Assembly (NCBI GenBank): GCA_935421135.1
Contig: OW285195.1
Location: 6,052,701-6,116,700, forward strand
Source: Bugulina stolonifera
Taxonomy: Eukaryota; Bryozoa; Gymnolaemata; Cheilostomatida; Bugulidae
DNA length: 64,000 bases
Reading direction: 5' to 3'
A program made the position numbers and the translations under genes. Shown one piece after another: positions 23,026 to 35,596 of the stretch. The notes beneath the pieces are model-generated. The model was not told where the DNA came from. It saw only the letters and a list, made by a program, of their open reading frames with translations, and did not search any database. How positions within the stretch are numbered: the first letter of the stretch is position 1; every line of letters starts with the position of its first letter.

Positions 23026-26000
23026 TATTACACTGTATTATAGTGTTCTCTTGGGAAAATGTTTCCAAGACCAAACTATCCTACATTACCCTAGTTTATT
23101 AACTCAACCTTTATAATCTGTATGGTTACAATCCGAGTGTTCTATTGTAACGTCATTCTTGTTCCTTAATTTTGGGATTCGACTGTGTATAGACAGAGTG
23201 AAGAATTCTTTTGACAATATTTTCTATAATTATTTATATATATTTTATTGTGAGAATATTTTGGATTGAGTATTCTGCTATTCTCTAAGTAATATTCAAT
23301 AATTATTTTATTAATGTTGTTTTAAATTTTATTATGTCAGAGGCTGCATAATAACTAGGTATAGTCTTTGACTGGTCAGTTTTTATCAAGGGGGATAACT
23401 TATACTTTTTGTCATCCTTCCCGATTCCTTTTCCTTACCTCAACACCACTAATTAGTCTTTTTAATTAGAAATTCGGGTAGCCAACAATGTGCATATTTG
23501 TCTTTGACTATCATTCTACTTTATATATCTGTCATGAATAAAATATAACAGTTCTATAAAATATGAAATGGTCAATGATGCCACCTTCATTTCTGCTCTT
23601 ACATGCATGGAAAAGAAAATATTTACAATAATGTTGTACATAGAATGATACATTTAACACATTTACCTGGTAGAAAGTTGTAAACATGTATCTAAAATTT
23701 GGAAGTGGATGTACAAATTTCAAACAATGTGGGAATTGTACACTCCTGATGTGGATATGCAACTCCCAATAACAGTCGCATTTGCCTTGAATGTACATAA
23801 TATACCACCTATGCTATCATGGTTCTCCATTTCAGACAAATAGCAGTCCAATGATACATTGACTTGCAAATTGTTTTGTATAAACCTGTGAATAAAAACG
23901 GGACTATATTGTACATGTAACCTAAACTACGGATATGGTATTCATGCATAAAAATGCATTTGTTTCTTAGCCTTGCCCTTGCAGAATAAATTATAGGCTT
24001 GTAGCAGCATGTAGAATATTTACAGGGTTCTGTAATACCAGATAGGAAGATTAATTACGTCTCTCTCGGAGATGTACATGTGCATGTATAAAAACCAACT
24101 TGTTAGGGAAAGGCAAGCTTCCACCTGTTGTTTTGACAGATTGGTGACCAGTGACTAGTTACTGCTAATATACAAATGTTGGTCTATGAGGTCATAAAGC
24201 CATATCCCACCTTACCTACTCTAATCAAAACAACTTTCAATTGATGCAAACTTGGTCAATTAAAAAAGGGATTATTTTCACTCTGAAACCAATATTCAAC
24301 TTTGTGAATCAGCTTTTGAAAAGTCATTTCGTTTGGTAACTGATATTGTTGTGTCACTTTAAAAATAAGTTATTTTACCATTCAACTAACTCCCACTCAC
24401 TTAGGAGACAAAAAATGCAGTTTCAGAATCTTTGACCACTTAGTGTGGGGTCAAGCCACTTCCTGTTACTAGTTGTTGTGATCATTTTTTATTATAATTA
24501 TTATATATTTGATGTTTTTTGATGCAATAAATTTCTCTTTGCATGTCATGCTGTTGGCCACCCAAATTTCTAATTAAAAAACTAATTATTATATTACACA
24601 GACAAACTGTATTTACAGCATCTGAAGTGTGACTGTGACTTTACTCATTAGTTAATCATCATGCTGTAAATCACATGAAGGTATATAATTCAATACATGT
24701 GGCATAAGAGATAATATTATACATACTATGTGCACATATATTATAGTACATACTAATATGATCTGAAATTCTTGGTCCATGCAATAAACATACAGTACAT
24801 GAGAATTGTAACAACTTGTGCGAACTTTTCAGCTCTCGTTTTACTAAATAGTATGTATATGGATTACACCTACGGGCAGGTTGAGCAGCAGTCACTAATG
24901 CCAGATTCTGGCAAGTGAAGCAGGTACCCTTCTATCTATGAGATACTGTATATGGGACAGCAGTGTCAAAAAGAACATGATCCCAAGTGACATCTACTCG
25001 AATACTAATAAGTTTCCTCCTTGGCATCTCTTCTGGGAAGAAATTCTCCAGGATTTGTCCAGATGGCAGAACTCCTCCAGAAGTGTAGGTAGAGTGGTTA
25101 TAGGTTATTAATAATTATGGATTATACAGATACATGTACAAGTAGTACCATACGATACGTAAGCTATCATAAATCATAACATGTAGTTAGACTGAGACTC
25201 TAGATAGTCCGTAGTATGTAGGCTTTGTCTGACCCAGCCCTGCCTGCTGATACTCCCACAACTCTGCACTATATAATTTAAAATTATTTCCTTAATCAAT
25301 GATAGTCATTTCATAATTGCACAAGTTGATGGCTTATGTTGATTGGAGCAGCATAAAGATGACAAATTTTGCAGCTGTGGGAGGAATGACCAGTTAGTCG
25401 GGTGTTTGGTAGTGCCCCACCAAGCCTATTTCTATTCCAGATGAGAGATTTGTGTTCTCCATTGCAAATGATGTAAAGCTCCAAAATAACACGGGCTAGT
25501 AGCTCATAATTCTTTTATTTCTAGGCCATTACGATGTATCATTACATTGTACATTGTATAATTATCTTGGTTTATTAATTTTTCGGAGTTGTCCTACCGA
25601 CAATCATAATCAAAAACATTTATAAATTATAATTTATTAGTATATTATTGCTTGTATGTTGAAGTTCTATCATAAAATCAAATTACATCCTAAAATATCG
25701 CAGTTATATGCAATCATAATTGCATGCTAATGAATGCCTGAAAAAGAAATCTAACAACTTTAAACCCAACAAACATTAATAACTCACTTCTTTTCTTAAC
25801 CCAAATGCAGTTTGAGACATTATCCATTGACAATCCCAGATAAAGATTGATTAATATTGAAATATTACTGTACAAGTGCATACACTCTATAGATAAACAT
25901 GGGTACAAGTCTAAGCAGGAAGCTATGACTATTATAAATACAAGTGATAATATGATAATAATTATTCTAATGCATATATTATTATAATCCCCATTTATGA

Positions 26001-29000
26001 TTGCATATTTGAAGTATCTAAAAGTTGAGATACTATTCACTGTTAATGTACATGTATGTTGAAGTTATTTTTCCACTTTGAAAACCTCATGGCAGTAGAC
26101 TTGCATATACATGTAGGTGCAGTAGGTGTGAGGGCAACCTTTGAATAATGTCCAATCAAATATTTCTTTTTTACCTACCAGCATATGAATGGAAGTGTTT
26201 TATCTACAATAAAGGTACTCGCAATAAAGATAATAAAGAAATAGATGTACATGTATGTGTTTGATGTATGCGAGAATGTATTATTCCTCCTATGACTTCA
26301 GAGATACCAAAACTAAGAAGTTATAGTCAAAGTCTCCCGTTACATGCCGTGCTCATTTACCCATTTCGGATAACAGCTTTTGCCTGACACCCAGCTCAAT
26401 CATCTTCCATCACAACCTTCTGTACAGGAACCAACAATCAGATTTACAGAATCGGTTGCAACCAAATTTGCTCTTTATTTTCGAAGAACATGGGTTACAC
26501 TTACAGTAATTTGTGATAAAATACTACTGCAGTGCTAATGGGTAAAATGGCAGCAATAAAATGTTGTTGTTACACATAGAAGATGACAACTACTGCAGGT
26601 ACCAGATAGACAGGTTGTTGTACCATCCCAATGAGGAGATTGTACTTACGATAAATTAATAGAGCTGGCAGGGAGCCAAATTTATCAGGAAAGAATTCAT
26701 ATTTCTGTATTGCATCAAATAACAATATTGTTGCATGATGCTTAAAGTTAGTTTTTAGCAAAAGATCTAAAAATACACGACAGCCATGAGTGCATACATA
26801 CAATTGTCACCCCTCCCCTGATTCAGGTAGGGAAAGGCTGGAATCTAATCACTTGTATTTGATGGAATCACAATTAATTGAAGTAGGGGGCTCTACCTGT
26901 AGGCAAAAAGAGCCGTGCATTCCCATTGCACAACAATATATTGTTCTTATATGTCATAATTACAAGTTATTGCATTGGAATTTCATAGCAGAGATCAATT
27001 AGCTAACCATGTAGCCTCAGTTATTGGTCTCTGAACGATGGCTAAAAGAAGGGTCATGCAGACCGCCCATTAAACAGTGGAGAATTGGAGCAGAATTACA
27101 AGGGGAGAGACTACCAGGTAAGCTACGAGTGAAGGTATATTTAGAGTATCTCATTAGTGTCATACATGTTATGTAAGACATGGTGATAGTTGGTGAATAG
27201 CACACAAGAAATAGCTGTGGTAGCTAACATCTGGTAGACCAGAGAATTGATACAGCTGGGAATGGAGGGTTATAAATAATTACAACACATTCTGGCGTAG
27301 TAGTAGTTATACCACTGTAATTACAAAGCACATGGTTTAACCCTAGACTGTTCTCATGGCTGAAAGATTTACAATTTTTTCAAACAAATAATGATATATA
27401 TAATAATAATACAAGTACACCTACATGTACATGCATGTATCTATAATTATGCTCAAACCCCAAACCCATTATGGCCAAACCCCAAACTGAAGGTGTCAAG
27501 AATTTATCATTTCATTGTGGATGATACAAGGAGCATGTTCCATCATAAGCACTGATCAGAATGGAATAACACAATGTATTCTAAGCTTCTTTCACAATCA
27601 ACTGCAAGATCAAGTTTTTCGCTGTCAAATTAGGATAAATTGAACTTTTTTTCCTTAGAAAACAAAATAATAAACTATACATAGTGCAGCCTGCTTGGAG
27701 CCTAAATATTATGTGTAGTAACCTATAAGGTGTCATAGCCAGAAAAGGAATTCATTGTTATATAATATACATGTGTACATGTACACATAGTTATTTTAGT
27801 GTACAAAGCATAAATAAGCCATATTCGCAGGAATTTTAAAATGCCGGTGTCAAAATGAAAAAGTTCAGCATGACAGAATTTATGAATTTGCCAATAAAAT
27901 ATAGGTATCGCCCCAATCTGTCGCCACAATTAAAACGCTGGGATCTAAAGCTGCATGTAGGTGAGAATATGTAGTGACAAATTTTCCCTTCTTATATAGA
28001 ACCTTGGTTTAACCTTGTCAGTGTGAAGCATTGATTGAACGTCACATATTTTACTAACACTTCAGATGGCAGAACTAATAGTCAGATGCCTTGATATGAG
28101 ATATATCATCAGCCTCATTTGCATTCTGTCCTCCATGTTGTATATTACATTCCACACCCTATCAACATGTTTATATTATTTGTGTAAAATAATATCACTT
28201 GAGAGGTCTCAACTTCCACAAACACAATAAATTTAATTAACTCTTTGTTTATCAGAATTTTCTCTGTCCACTGGACAAGGTCATCTCACAGACTAGGATA
28301 GCAAACACCAATCATCATCATTGAGAGAAGTTGTGGGATAAAGCTGTCCACCCTGTGATCCGCATTCCATATCCAAGATGCCTTGTAAGTACATCAGCAC
28401 TCATTAGCTAAGACATTGGTTTTGGAGAGGAGGAGACAACTTGGGTATGGAGAGGCAAACATAATTTATTATGCTCAATATCCTCATGAGCACATATCCG
28501 ACGTACATAAGTAAACCTATTTGAATTAGTAACATTTTCGCACCCACAAATTGTATATTAATATTTATTATTATTTAATATTATTATTATGTTTTAGTCT
28601 GATAATGAGTCCATCAGCCTGAGAATGGGAGTTACTTCCTCTTTACACCAGAGTAATTGCACATACATTGTCAATCACAGAATGATGTGTTTATCATCAA
28701 CTCCTTTGTGTTTACTGGTGCTGTCTGTTGCATTGACTACACAGTAAACACAGTACAACTCGTGTTGTATAAATGTAGCTGTTGGTATACGTGCTAGCCT
28801 GGGCACCAGGCTGAGCAGAAATAGGATGTCAAATGACGCTTAAAAATATGGTAAAAAGCACAGCGAGGTGGTGTAGAGAGATAGTCTTTATTCATTGCCA
28901 AAAGTGAGGCAAGATAAATTGTCTTCTTGCAGCCTCCCCCACCCAAACTGCCCCAATCATAAGCAGCATTTATTAAAGCAGTGCACAGCATCTAAATATG

Positions 29001-31091
29001 CATTTATCCACTTCTTGATGCTCCACCCCCACCAAGAAGAGGGCCGGCACTGTGATCTAAATGGGGGCACTGAAAAGGTAGCATCAACACTGCTTAACTG
29101 AGTATAGCAGGGTGCCTACAGCTACATGCCTCCACCGTTCAATATAGTAATGTAGCCGGATTCACATTCAAAATCATGCACAAGCATCGTGTATTTCTAC
29201 GATGAACTAAACCTGTGACCTTGGTAGTACCGTCATGGCGGTCTTTGACCTTCCTACCTATCGGTTTCGATGTACGTGTAGGTGTTGCTATTGCTGATGC
29301 AGCATAAATATTGACAGATAAGTGTTTCGTAAACTACTTATTATTAAACACACAGGTGTCGCTGAATAATACCTCCACATACGAGATATCGGTGACGCCA
29401 ATCTGTTCAAGTATAGACAAGATATTTGGCATTATTTATATTGATTATTCATTAAACTTTATAAAGCCACAGATGATATGACACCAAGTTACATGTTTTA
29501 TGGTAAATAATACCATATGATACTTTATTGAACATTAATCAATCAAGTCACTGTAGATGATCCGACACACCATATTGCTTACACGTGGAATGTGACTGGT
29601 AACACCATAGACTTACGGGTAATACTTACATCCTATCTCTAGGCTAAATCATTAGACATGTTGTGCAACAAGATATTATAGGGAGATTATGACTGTCTAG
29701 GATATAAACTGTTTCGTTTATATCAATGATTCGTTCTTTCCTACAATTTACCAAGACCTTAGACACTTTCAGCAATTCATGTTGAGGCTAGAGGGATGTT
29801 TTATGGAGTTGCGACCACTTGTCAAAAAACAGAGCACCTGCAACTACATGGAATATGCTGAGAAGCCAAGGTTCCGTTACCCATTGTATCATCTAATGAT
29901 AACTTCCTATTTTAAAATAATCTCTTTTCCTCCAAGTGACATGCATTGCTGACAACAATGTCACCATACTCTAAAGGTAACCTCACAAAGTATATTGCGG
30001 AAAACAAATTCATCTACTCTTGATGATTGTAGATTGTTCTCTTAACCAAACTGAACGATGCGTTTCTAATGGTTGCCAATTCAAGACGATTTTATAGTGA
30101 AAATGCACCAAATCACATTTCTCTGAACTTTAACTGTTTTATAAAATAAAACATTATTTTACATCATCATGATGAGTAAGTATTATTACTCAACGTTATT
30201 ACTCAACGTTTGGATTTTTTGTGCCTTTTGGTTGCAGGCAGCAAGCACATGTACATGTATCGGGTAAGTTATCAAATAACACGTAGGCTACTAGAAATAC
30301 ACTGTTTCTTCTTCAGGCCTTACAATAATCAAGCCCTTGCTGGCACATGTTGTATAGTATAATGTAGTAGAAAGCACTAATTTAGTGCAGTTTTTTTTAT
30401 AGTACCTCAAAATTCAGGCTCCTACATTGCACATGTCACAACCACTTAATTTATATTGTATGATATACTGTAGATGCACCCTAAAACATTCAAACAACAG
30501 AAGCAAAAGAGAGCACATTTAGAAGTTGTAAACTCCTGCATTTATAGACAGAGAGAGGACAACTCCATAATGTAAATCAGAGCACTAGCTGTTATCACAT
30601 GAATTCTACACCAAGAGACTGCAGATTCCTATGCTGCCCATACTCCTACTGTTTGTTGTCTGAAACTACAGAGCTCAGTGTAACCGGGTACGATGAGAAC
30701 CTTTACGTATATTATTAGCTACATAGAGATCACATGACTATTGTACTTTTTAGTGGAGCTCACCAGGAATAAATAAGGATTTAGATGGAGTTTCTAATTT
30801 ACAAATTACAGTATATTATAGCAATTTCTGTTCTATGTGTATTCTGCCCTCGGGCAGGTCTCTCATTCTGCTCCTCCCCAAAATTCTCTATTTTCTGCCT
30901 CCTCCTGCCTCCACATCTCAAACCTATCGACCATTAACACAGATTAAGCCAATGTTGAGAGTAACTCTGCCCATTTTCATAGGTCAGGGGCCCAAATACA
31001 TTGTAGGTGGCACTGTACCACATGTCTATGCCATGAGTTAAACTTAACAAAGCTGCTTTGTTGTCCAGTTCGCTAACAGAAATGTGAAACT
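23026..31091. other. Gene-poor interval between Ski and YIPF3
   Basis: About 8 kb of AT-rich sequence with scattered microsatellite-like stretches and ACATGTA palindromes. I recognise no gene. On the minus strand, 24940-25095 is open in two frames with protein-like composition (one frame includes SGGVLPSGQILENFFPEE), and 28290-28390 is open as well. Neither resembles a family I know, and no joined model could be built. Confidence 0.5.
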
Positions 31092-31097
31092 TTTATT
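31092..31097 (-). promoter_or_regulatory. Poly(A) signal candidate for YIPF3
   Basis: AATAAA on the minus strand (TTTATT on plus), about 200 bp downstream of the YIPF3 stop codon. Confidence 0.45.
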
Positions 31098-31293
31098 TTA
31101 AAAAGCTTAAAATACTGATACAAGAAAGAAACCAAACAACAAAAATGCTTATATGCTCCAGTATATCACAACCTGCTCTATTTTTACTTTGTTCAGAAAG
31201 TAAATATATCTATTAGCAATAGAGATAGACTCTGTAATATACACTTGCAAAGAAAATATACATATTGTAATAGCGTGGAATAATAGTTGCTGT

Positions 31294-32211
31294 CTAAGCT
31301 TTAGAAGGTTGTGATTCTTTAACAGTTACAGAATTTTCTGCCTTCTGATGAGCTAAGGAATCTTGCAGAATTTCATTGAACTCTTCGACAACTTGGTGAT
31401 AGGCAAAGTGCAAGTATAACAAAAATGTTAGGTTCAAAAATGCAGTTACTCCACATATCACTAGCTTCTGTGATGGACCATGAGTGCGGGAAATGAGGAT
31501 AGACAGCATTCTTAAAGTAGATAATCCACCAAATAAACCCCACAGTAAGTAGAAGAACATGTGATCATGGGACGTGTGTATAATAGTCGACAATAACACC
31601 ACAAGACAGTGAGAGGTCAGTGAGTATCCCATCATCGAAATAATCTGAAGATAAACGATATGCGTGTTGCAGACGTAAGCTACTAGCCATGTAAGTGTGC
31701 CACAGCCTATCCAGTAACCAAAACAAGTACCGAATGCCGTGCCAATCAATGTCCCTTCTTTGACCGTGTGTCCAGACGACTTCATTTCATACAGTAACAG
31801 TGCTATGAGGGTTAGTACTAACATGCTGGGCCCGTACAACTCTTTTACCACCTTTGTAGGATTAGAAGTAGGAAATTTTGGTACCAAAGAATTAATCATT
31901 CTCTTGAGCACATCCTGAGGTTCAACATCAAAATATGGCCTAAGCAAGTCAATGTTTCCATATATACCCCAAGCTTTAGCTGCCTGCGTTTTACCAGTCT
32001 CCCACATCATTTTCGTTACGGTGTCACTCATAGTTTGCTGGAAACCATGGCTATCTTGATTTGTCTGGTGAGTTCCGCTGGCAGAGTACCCATCAGAGTC
32101 TGTTTTGAACTGAAAGCTGTCAGTACTCATATCTACATCGCTCATGTCAATAATAGCCGAACCATCAGTCATCTTTGTAATTAAATAGTATAGAATAGTG
32201 TAGTCAGTCAC
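31294..32211 (-). CDS. YIPF3: YIPF3, Yip1-domain Golgi membrane protein (single exon)
   Basis: The open frame has 305 codons; the more likely start is the second methionine (residue 14, 32172), because the first 13 residues look like translated leader. The cytosolic N-terminus is acidic and Ser/Thr-rich. The family hallmark LLRPYFDVEPQDVLKRM is at residues 89-105. Five hydrophobic segments follow at about 128-142, 155-182, 186-211, 217-240 and 249-271. Known members are five-pass cis-Golgi proteins that pair with YIPF4 and act in Golgi organisation and ER-Golgi traffic. The length is somewhat below the vertebrate protein (about 350). The gene has no intron, unlike most genes in this window. 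It diverges from HGD. The assignment rests on the FDVEP block and the membrane topology. Confidence 0.92.
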   Translation of the reverse strand: MTDYTILYYLITKMTDGSAIIDMSDVDMSTDSFQFKTDSDGYSASGTHQTNQDSHGFQQTMSDTVTKMMWETGKTQAAKAWGIYGNIDLLRPYFDVEPQDVLKRMINSLVPKFPTSNPTKVVKELYGPSMLVLTLIALLLYEMKSSGHTVKEGTLIGTAFGTCFGYWIGCGTLTWLVAYVCNTHIVYLQIISMMGYSLTSHCLVVLLSTIIHTSHDHMFFYLLWGLFGGLSTLRMLSILISRTHGPSQKLVICGVTAFLNLTFLLYLHFAYHQVVEEFNEILQDSLAHQKAENSVTVKESQPSKA

Positions 32212-32948
32212 GATAGTCAGTGCAAGGACTATTCTTTTCAGAATGAGGTAGTAAATAATATAATAAGCGTGTTTTAAAAGAATATTGGTATTATTAGAAG
32301 TTGTTGCATCAAGAAGTCATTGAAAACGAGATTACTCATAGGATTTGGATTGAATACATAACAATATCAATAGGAGAAAACTCTATCTGCTGTATGTGAT
32401 CGGCTGTAAATTTTCATTTTTGTAAACAACAGGTTTTGACCTTGACATCAACACAGCAATCTCTGCCAGTTGCGTATACGCATGCTACTCCAATAACCAA
32501 GAAACCAATCATAAAACGATATTTCTTGGTTACCCAATTACACACTGGCCTATTTACTTGTTTGCTACAGTTTGCCACTGAATGTTGCTGTGTTGACGAT
32601 CAGTTTCCGGTTTCTCCGTTTATTAGCCTGGGCTAGTTTAGAAATATTTTAAGGCTTTGAATATAGCAACCATTATCTACAAATTGCATTAAAACGTGAG
32701 ATAGCTAACACGCGCCAGGGCTAAACAATGACATCTCAGCTTTAATTACCATTCAAATAACAAGTCGATAATGGTAGAGCTCAATTCAATTGCAGGCTTA
32801 TGTTTTGATGTTGTTTTGTTTTGGTGCATCTGATCTAGAGAATTATAATAATAGTCATAGCGAAGTTCTGCAAGAGTCTCTTGCAAAATGAAAATTGTTG
32901 AGCGTGGAAGCATCTGAAAACTGTATCAATACCCTATGAAATTTATAG

Positions 32949-33092
32949 TAATAGATAATAGTCAGTGATAGTACAGTATGAGTCAGTATCAGTATTTCTT
33001 ATTAATAATAATAAATACTCTACTGATACATCAGATCATACTGATACTCCAACTCTACTGTTACTGTACTATTACTGACTATTATCTATTAT
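32949..33092. repeat. Imperfect foldback of TACTGATA-like sequence
   Basis: ATAGATAATAGTCAGTGATAGTACAGTA on the left faces TACTGTACTATTACTGACTATTATCTAT on the right across an AT-rich centre. Similar CAGTATGAGTATCAGTAT words continue to about 33190 and recur near 54460-54515. It looks like low-complexity sequence able to fold back and not a gene; a reading frame through 32978-33181 is a by-product. Confidence 0.6.
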
Positions 33093-33734
33093 CTATACTT
33101 TACTATGGATCTCATAGTGTACTGATACAGTATAATAATTTATTATTATACTCATACTGTGTGCAGTATGTATCAGTATGAGTATTAGTAGATCAAATTC
33201 AATACGACGATAGAATATTTATATTATAAATTATAATTATTATTAACTATAATATTGATTTTATAAATTTAATTATTTATTTATAAATAAATAGTTATAT
33301 GTTATCATTTATATAACATATCTTATATGTATACTAATAATTGATTGTGCATATTTACATTTTCATTTTGCAAATCAGTTAGGCTTATTGAATTATTGTA
33401 ATTTAAATTAATTCCTTATTTGTAATATTATAGGTTCCTCCGTATTAGTTATGATTAACACGTCATTTGAGTTTTGTTTGTATATTTAATATTAATTAGA
33501 CTACGAACTTGTACCCATTAATCAATATCAATGTTGTGAACAGTGGCCGTAGGTGTTTCGCTCAGTAGCCTACCTAGCTTAACAGGTTTGCCTACATTAA
33601 GAAAAACTTACCAATTTTGCTTTCCACAATTAATCCCAGATAAAAAAGTTGGGATTTGAAAAGATAGGCGATAGAAAAGGAGGAAAAATTCTCACAGAAG
33701 CATTATAAGGTTGGATATCCTTCGTAGCACCACC

Positions 33735-33806
33735 TTTGCGGCAATCAAACCTAGATCTCCCACATGAAAGTTCAGAGCCCTAACCACTAGGCCACGGCTG
33801 CTCCCT
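33735..33806 (-). repeat. tRNA-derived SINE head
   Basis: On the minus strand GAGCAGCCGTGGCCTAGTGG reads as a tRNA D-arm/box A and GATCTAGGTTTGATTGCC as a T-arm/box B. The acceptor stem does not pair and the T stem is poor, so this is a tRNA-like SINE head and not a working tRNA gene. Confidence 0.6.
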
Positions 33807-34750
33807 AGACTTGCCTGCATCAAGTAGGCCCTAAATCCTTAGGCTATTCGTCCAGACATCCTTCTACCTCAATTTAATACATTTCTTTACACTGTACTAA
33901 TTAAAATATATATAACCTACATATATTCAGTGTGCCATATGTTCTAGTTTTACTAATATAGACTAGAAGTGGCTATTTCTATTCATTGCAATTTATAGCT
34001 GCCCAATGAAGACTCTTGAGTTATTTAATAGTTCAACTTAATGATGTGCGAGTTGACATTCCATGGTACTAGCCATAATTAAATTATAATTTTCAAATTG
34101 CAAGTTATTTTGATAAACCACAAACTGCTGTTTGAATTTACTCCATTGAGGGTCTTCAACTGGAGTATGGAGTCTCTCTGACTAATTATAGACTACTAAG
34201 TTGGTAGGTGTTCTGCTTTTTTTTGCACTAAAGCTGAGCGCTTAAAAATGTTTATGCCATGGTGTACTGAATTATACTATTCTAAAGTGTCTAGTCATCT
34301 GTTTTGTTACTTGCCAACAAGAAGTATTTTCAACAAATTGCCAATCTGATTTACGAAACTAATCAAATACTTGTTCACTCGAACTCACAGCAAAGAGAGT
34401 AAAAGCGGTACGGATTAAGTATAGAGTTGTACTACCTTGTGTACAAATCCCCTATGATGATTGGCGTTCTGTGGGTCAATAAGACTCTCTTTCTTGCAAT
34501 GGGCTCGTATAAACCCTCTATATCCATTAACGAGATATCAATACAGAATCCTAAATATAGAAAGGGTCAAGCTGCGATTACAGTTGAATAGCTATCCAAA
34601 ATATCAGTAAGCAAATGGCGGGAAGGTGGATCGTGGAACGTCGGTACCACTAAATTGGGCGTATTTGGTGAGACAAGGTATTATCATTTAGTGATCCCTC
34701 TTTCCTTCTACCCTCTTTGCTCACAGTAGGCCTATTACATGCATACGAGC

Positions 34751-35038
34751 CAGTGTTCGAAGTGTGGTTATATGAGAGTATACGGTGTGTAGGCCTACTC
34801 AGTTCAATTTTAGTGGTTATACGGCCAGCAGGCGCGCGCCCTTATTATAATGGCTATTTTCCCCATACAGTGACTGTGGACTGGATAGTGTAATGTTGGA
34901 GTGCCTGATTATCATTCGAATCTCACCAAAGCATATTTTTTTCATTTTAGTAATTCACTAATTTCTTAGCTATACAATACTAATCTGTAAGATTGCATAC
35001 ACCGTGTACCCACCTCATATGTTCCACTTCGAACGCTG
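34751..35038 (+). mobile_element. Non-autonomous repeat with CAGTGTTCGAAGTG ends, related to the repeat at 40604
   Basis: The ends are inverted: CAGTGTTCGAAGTG at the left and CACTTCGAACGCTG at the right. The interior contains a decayed tRNA-like stretch (GAGTGCC then ATTCGAATCTC) followed by TTTTTTTCATTTTAGTAATT, shared with the copy in HGD intron 7. A CAGTG end suits the hAT group, but I found no convincing 8-bp duplication. The tRNA-like part may instead make it a SINE-derived repeat. Confidence 0.5.
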
Positions 35039-35596
35039 ATAAAGAGTATGTACCAGGTTTACGTTACACAACATGCAAGTCGAATACTCTTTTTCCGTTC
35101 GCTTTTGTATAGGCCATGCATACAATGTCTGTAATATAATTTGAATAGCTCAAATGAGTGTGAGGAAGCCATCATGTAGGCTGTGGATTTTGTCATGTCA
35201 TATCGTAATGTTAATTTTCGACCCAGTGCTGACAGGGATCATCATTGTACACCCCTTCAGCCTATGGTACCACTGTTGCTCTCATTACTGCATTCAACAA
35301 AAATACCATATCTAGCCTCCTAAAGACTCAGTAGGATTCTGTACCCTTGCTCTACATCTGTTTAGCTCTCAGAAATAAGCAAATCTGTTGTGGAACAACT
35401 ACAAGTTTATCCTATCTTGAAATCCTGGCCACTCGGGCCAATTTGTAGCCCATTTGTAAATTATTTTACTAGCCAATACCTAATGTTTATGTAAGAGATA
35501 CCTAACAGGCCTATTTCTAATTCTTACTTTTTAGGGGAAAATATTTGGTGTAGAGTTTGACCAAAGTTAACCATCACCGACTTGTCTACTATACTT

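Noticed and set aside
24940..25095. Minus-strand block with protein-like composition (SGGVLPSGQILENFF)
   Set aside because: Open in two frames, no clear acceptor and no neighbouring exon in phase; not strong enough for a gene call.
33735..33806. Possible tRNA gene on the minus strand
   Set aside because: The acceptor stem does not pair and the T stem is disrupted; better read as a SINE head. The same holds for 40604-40680 and 53540-53608.
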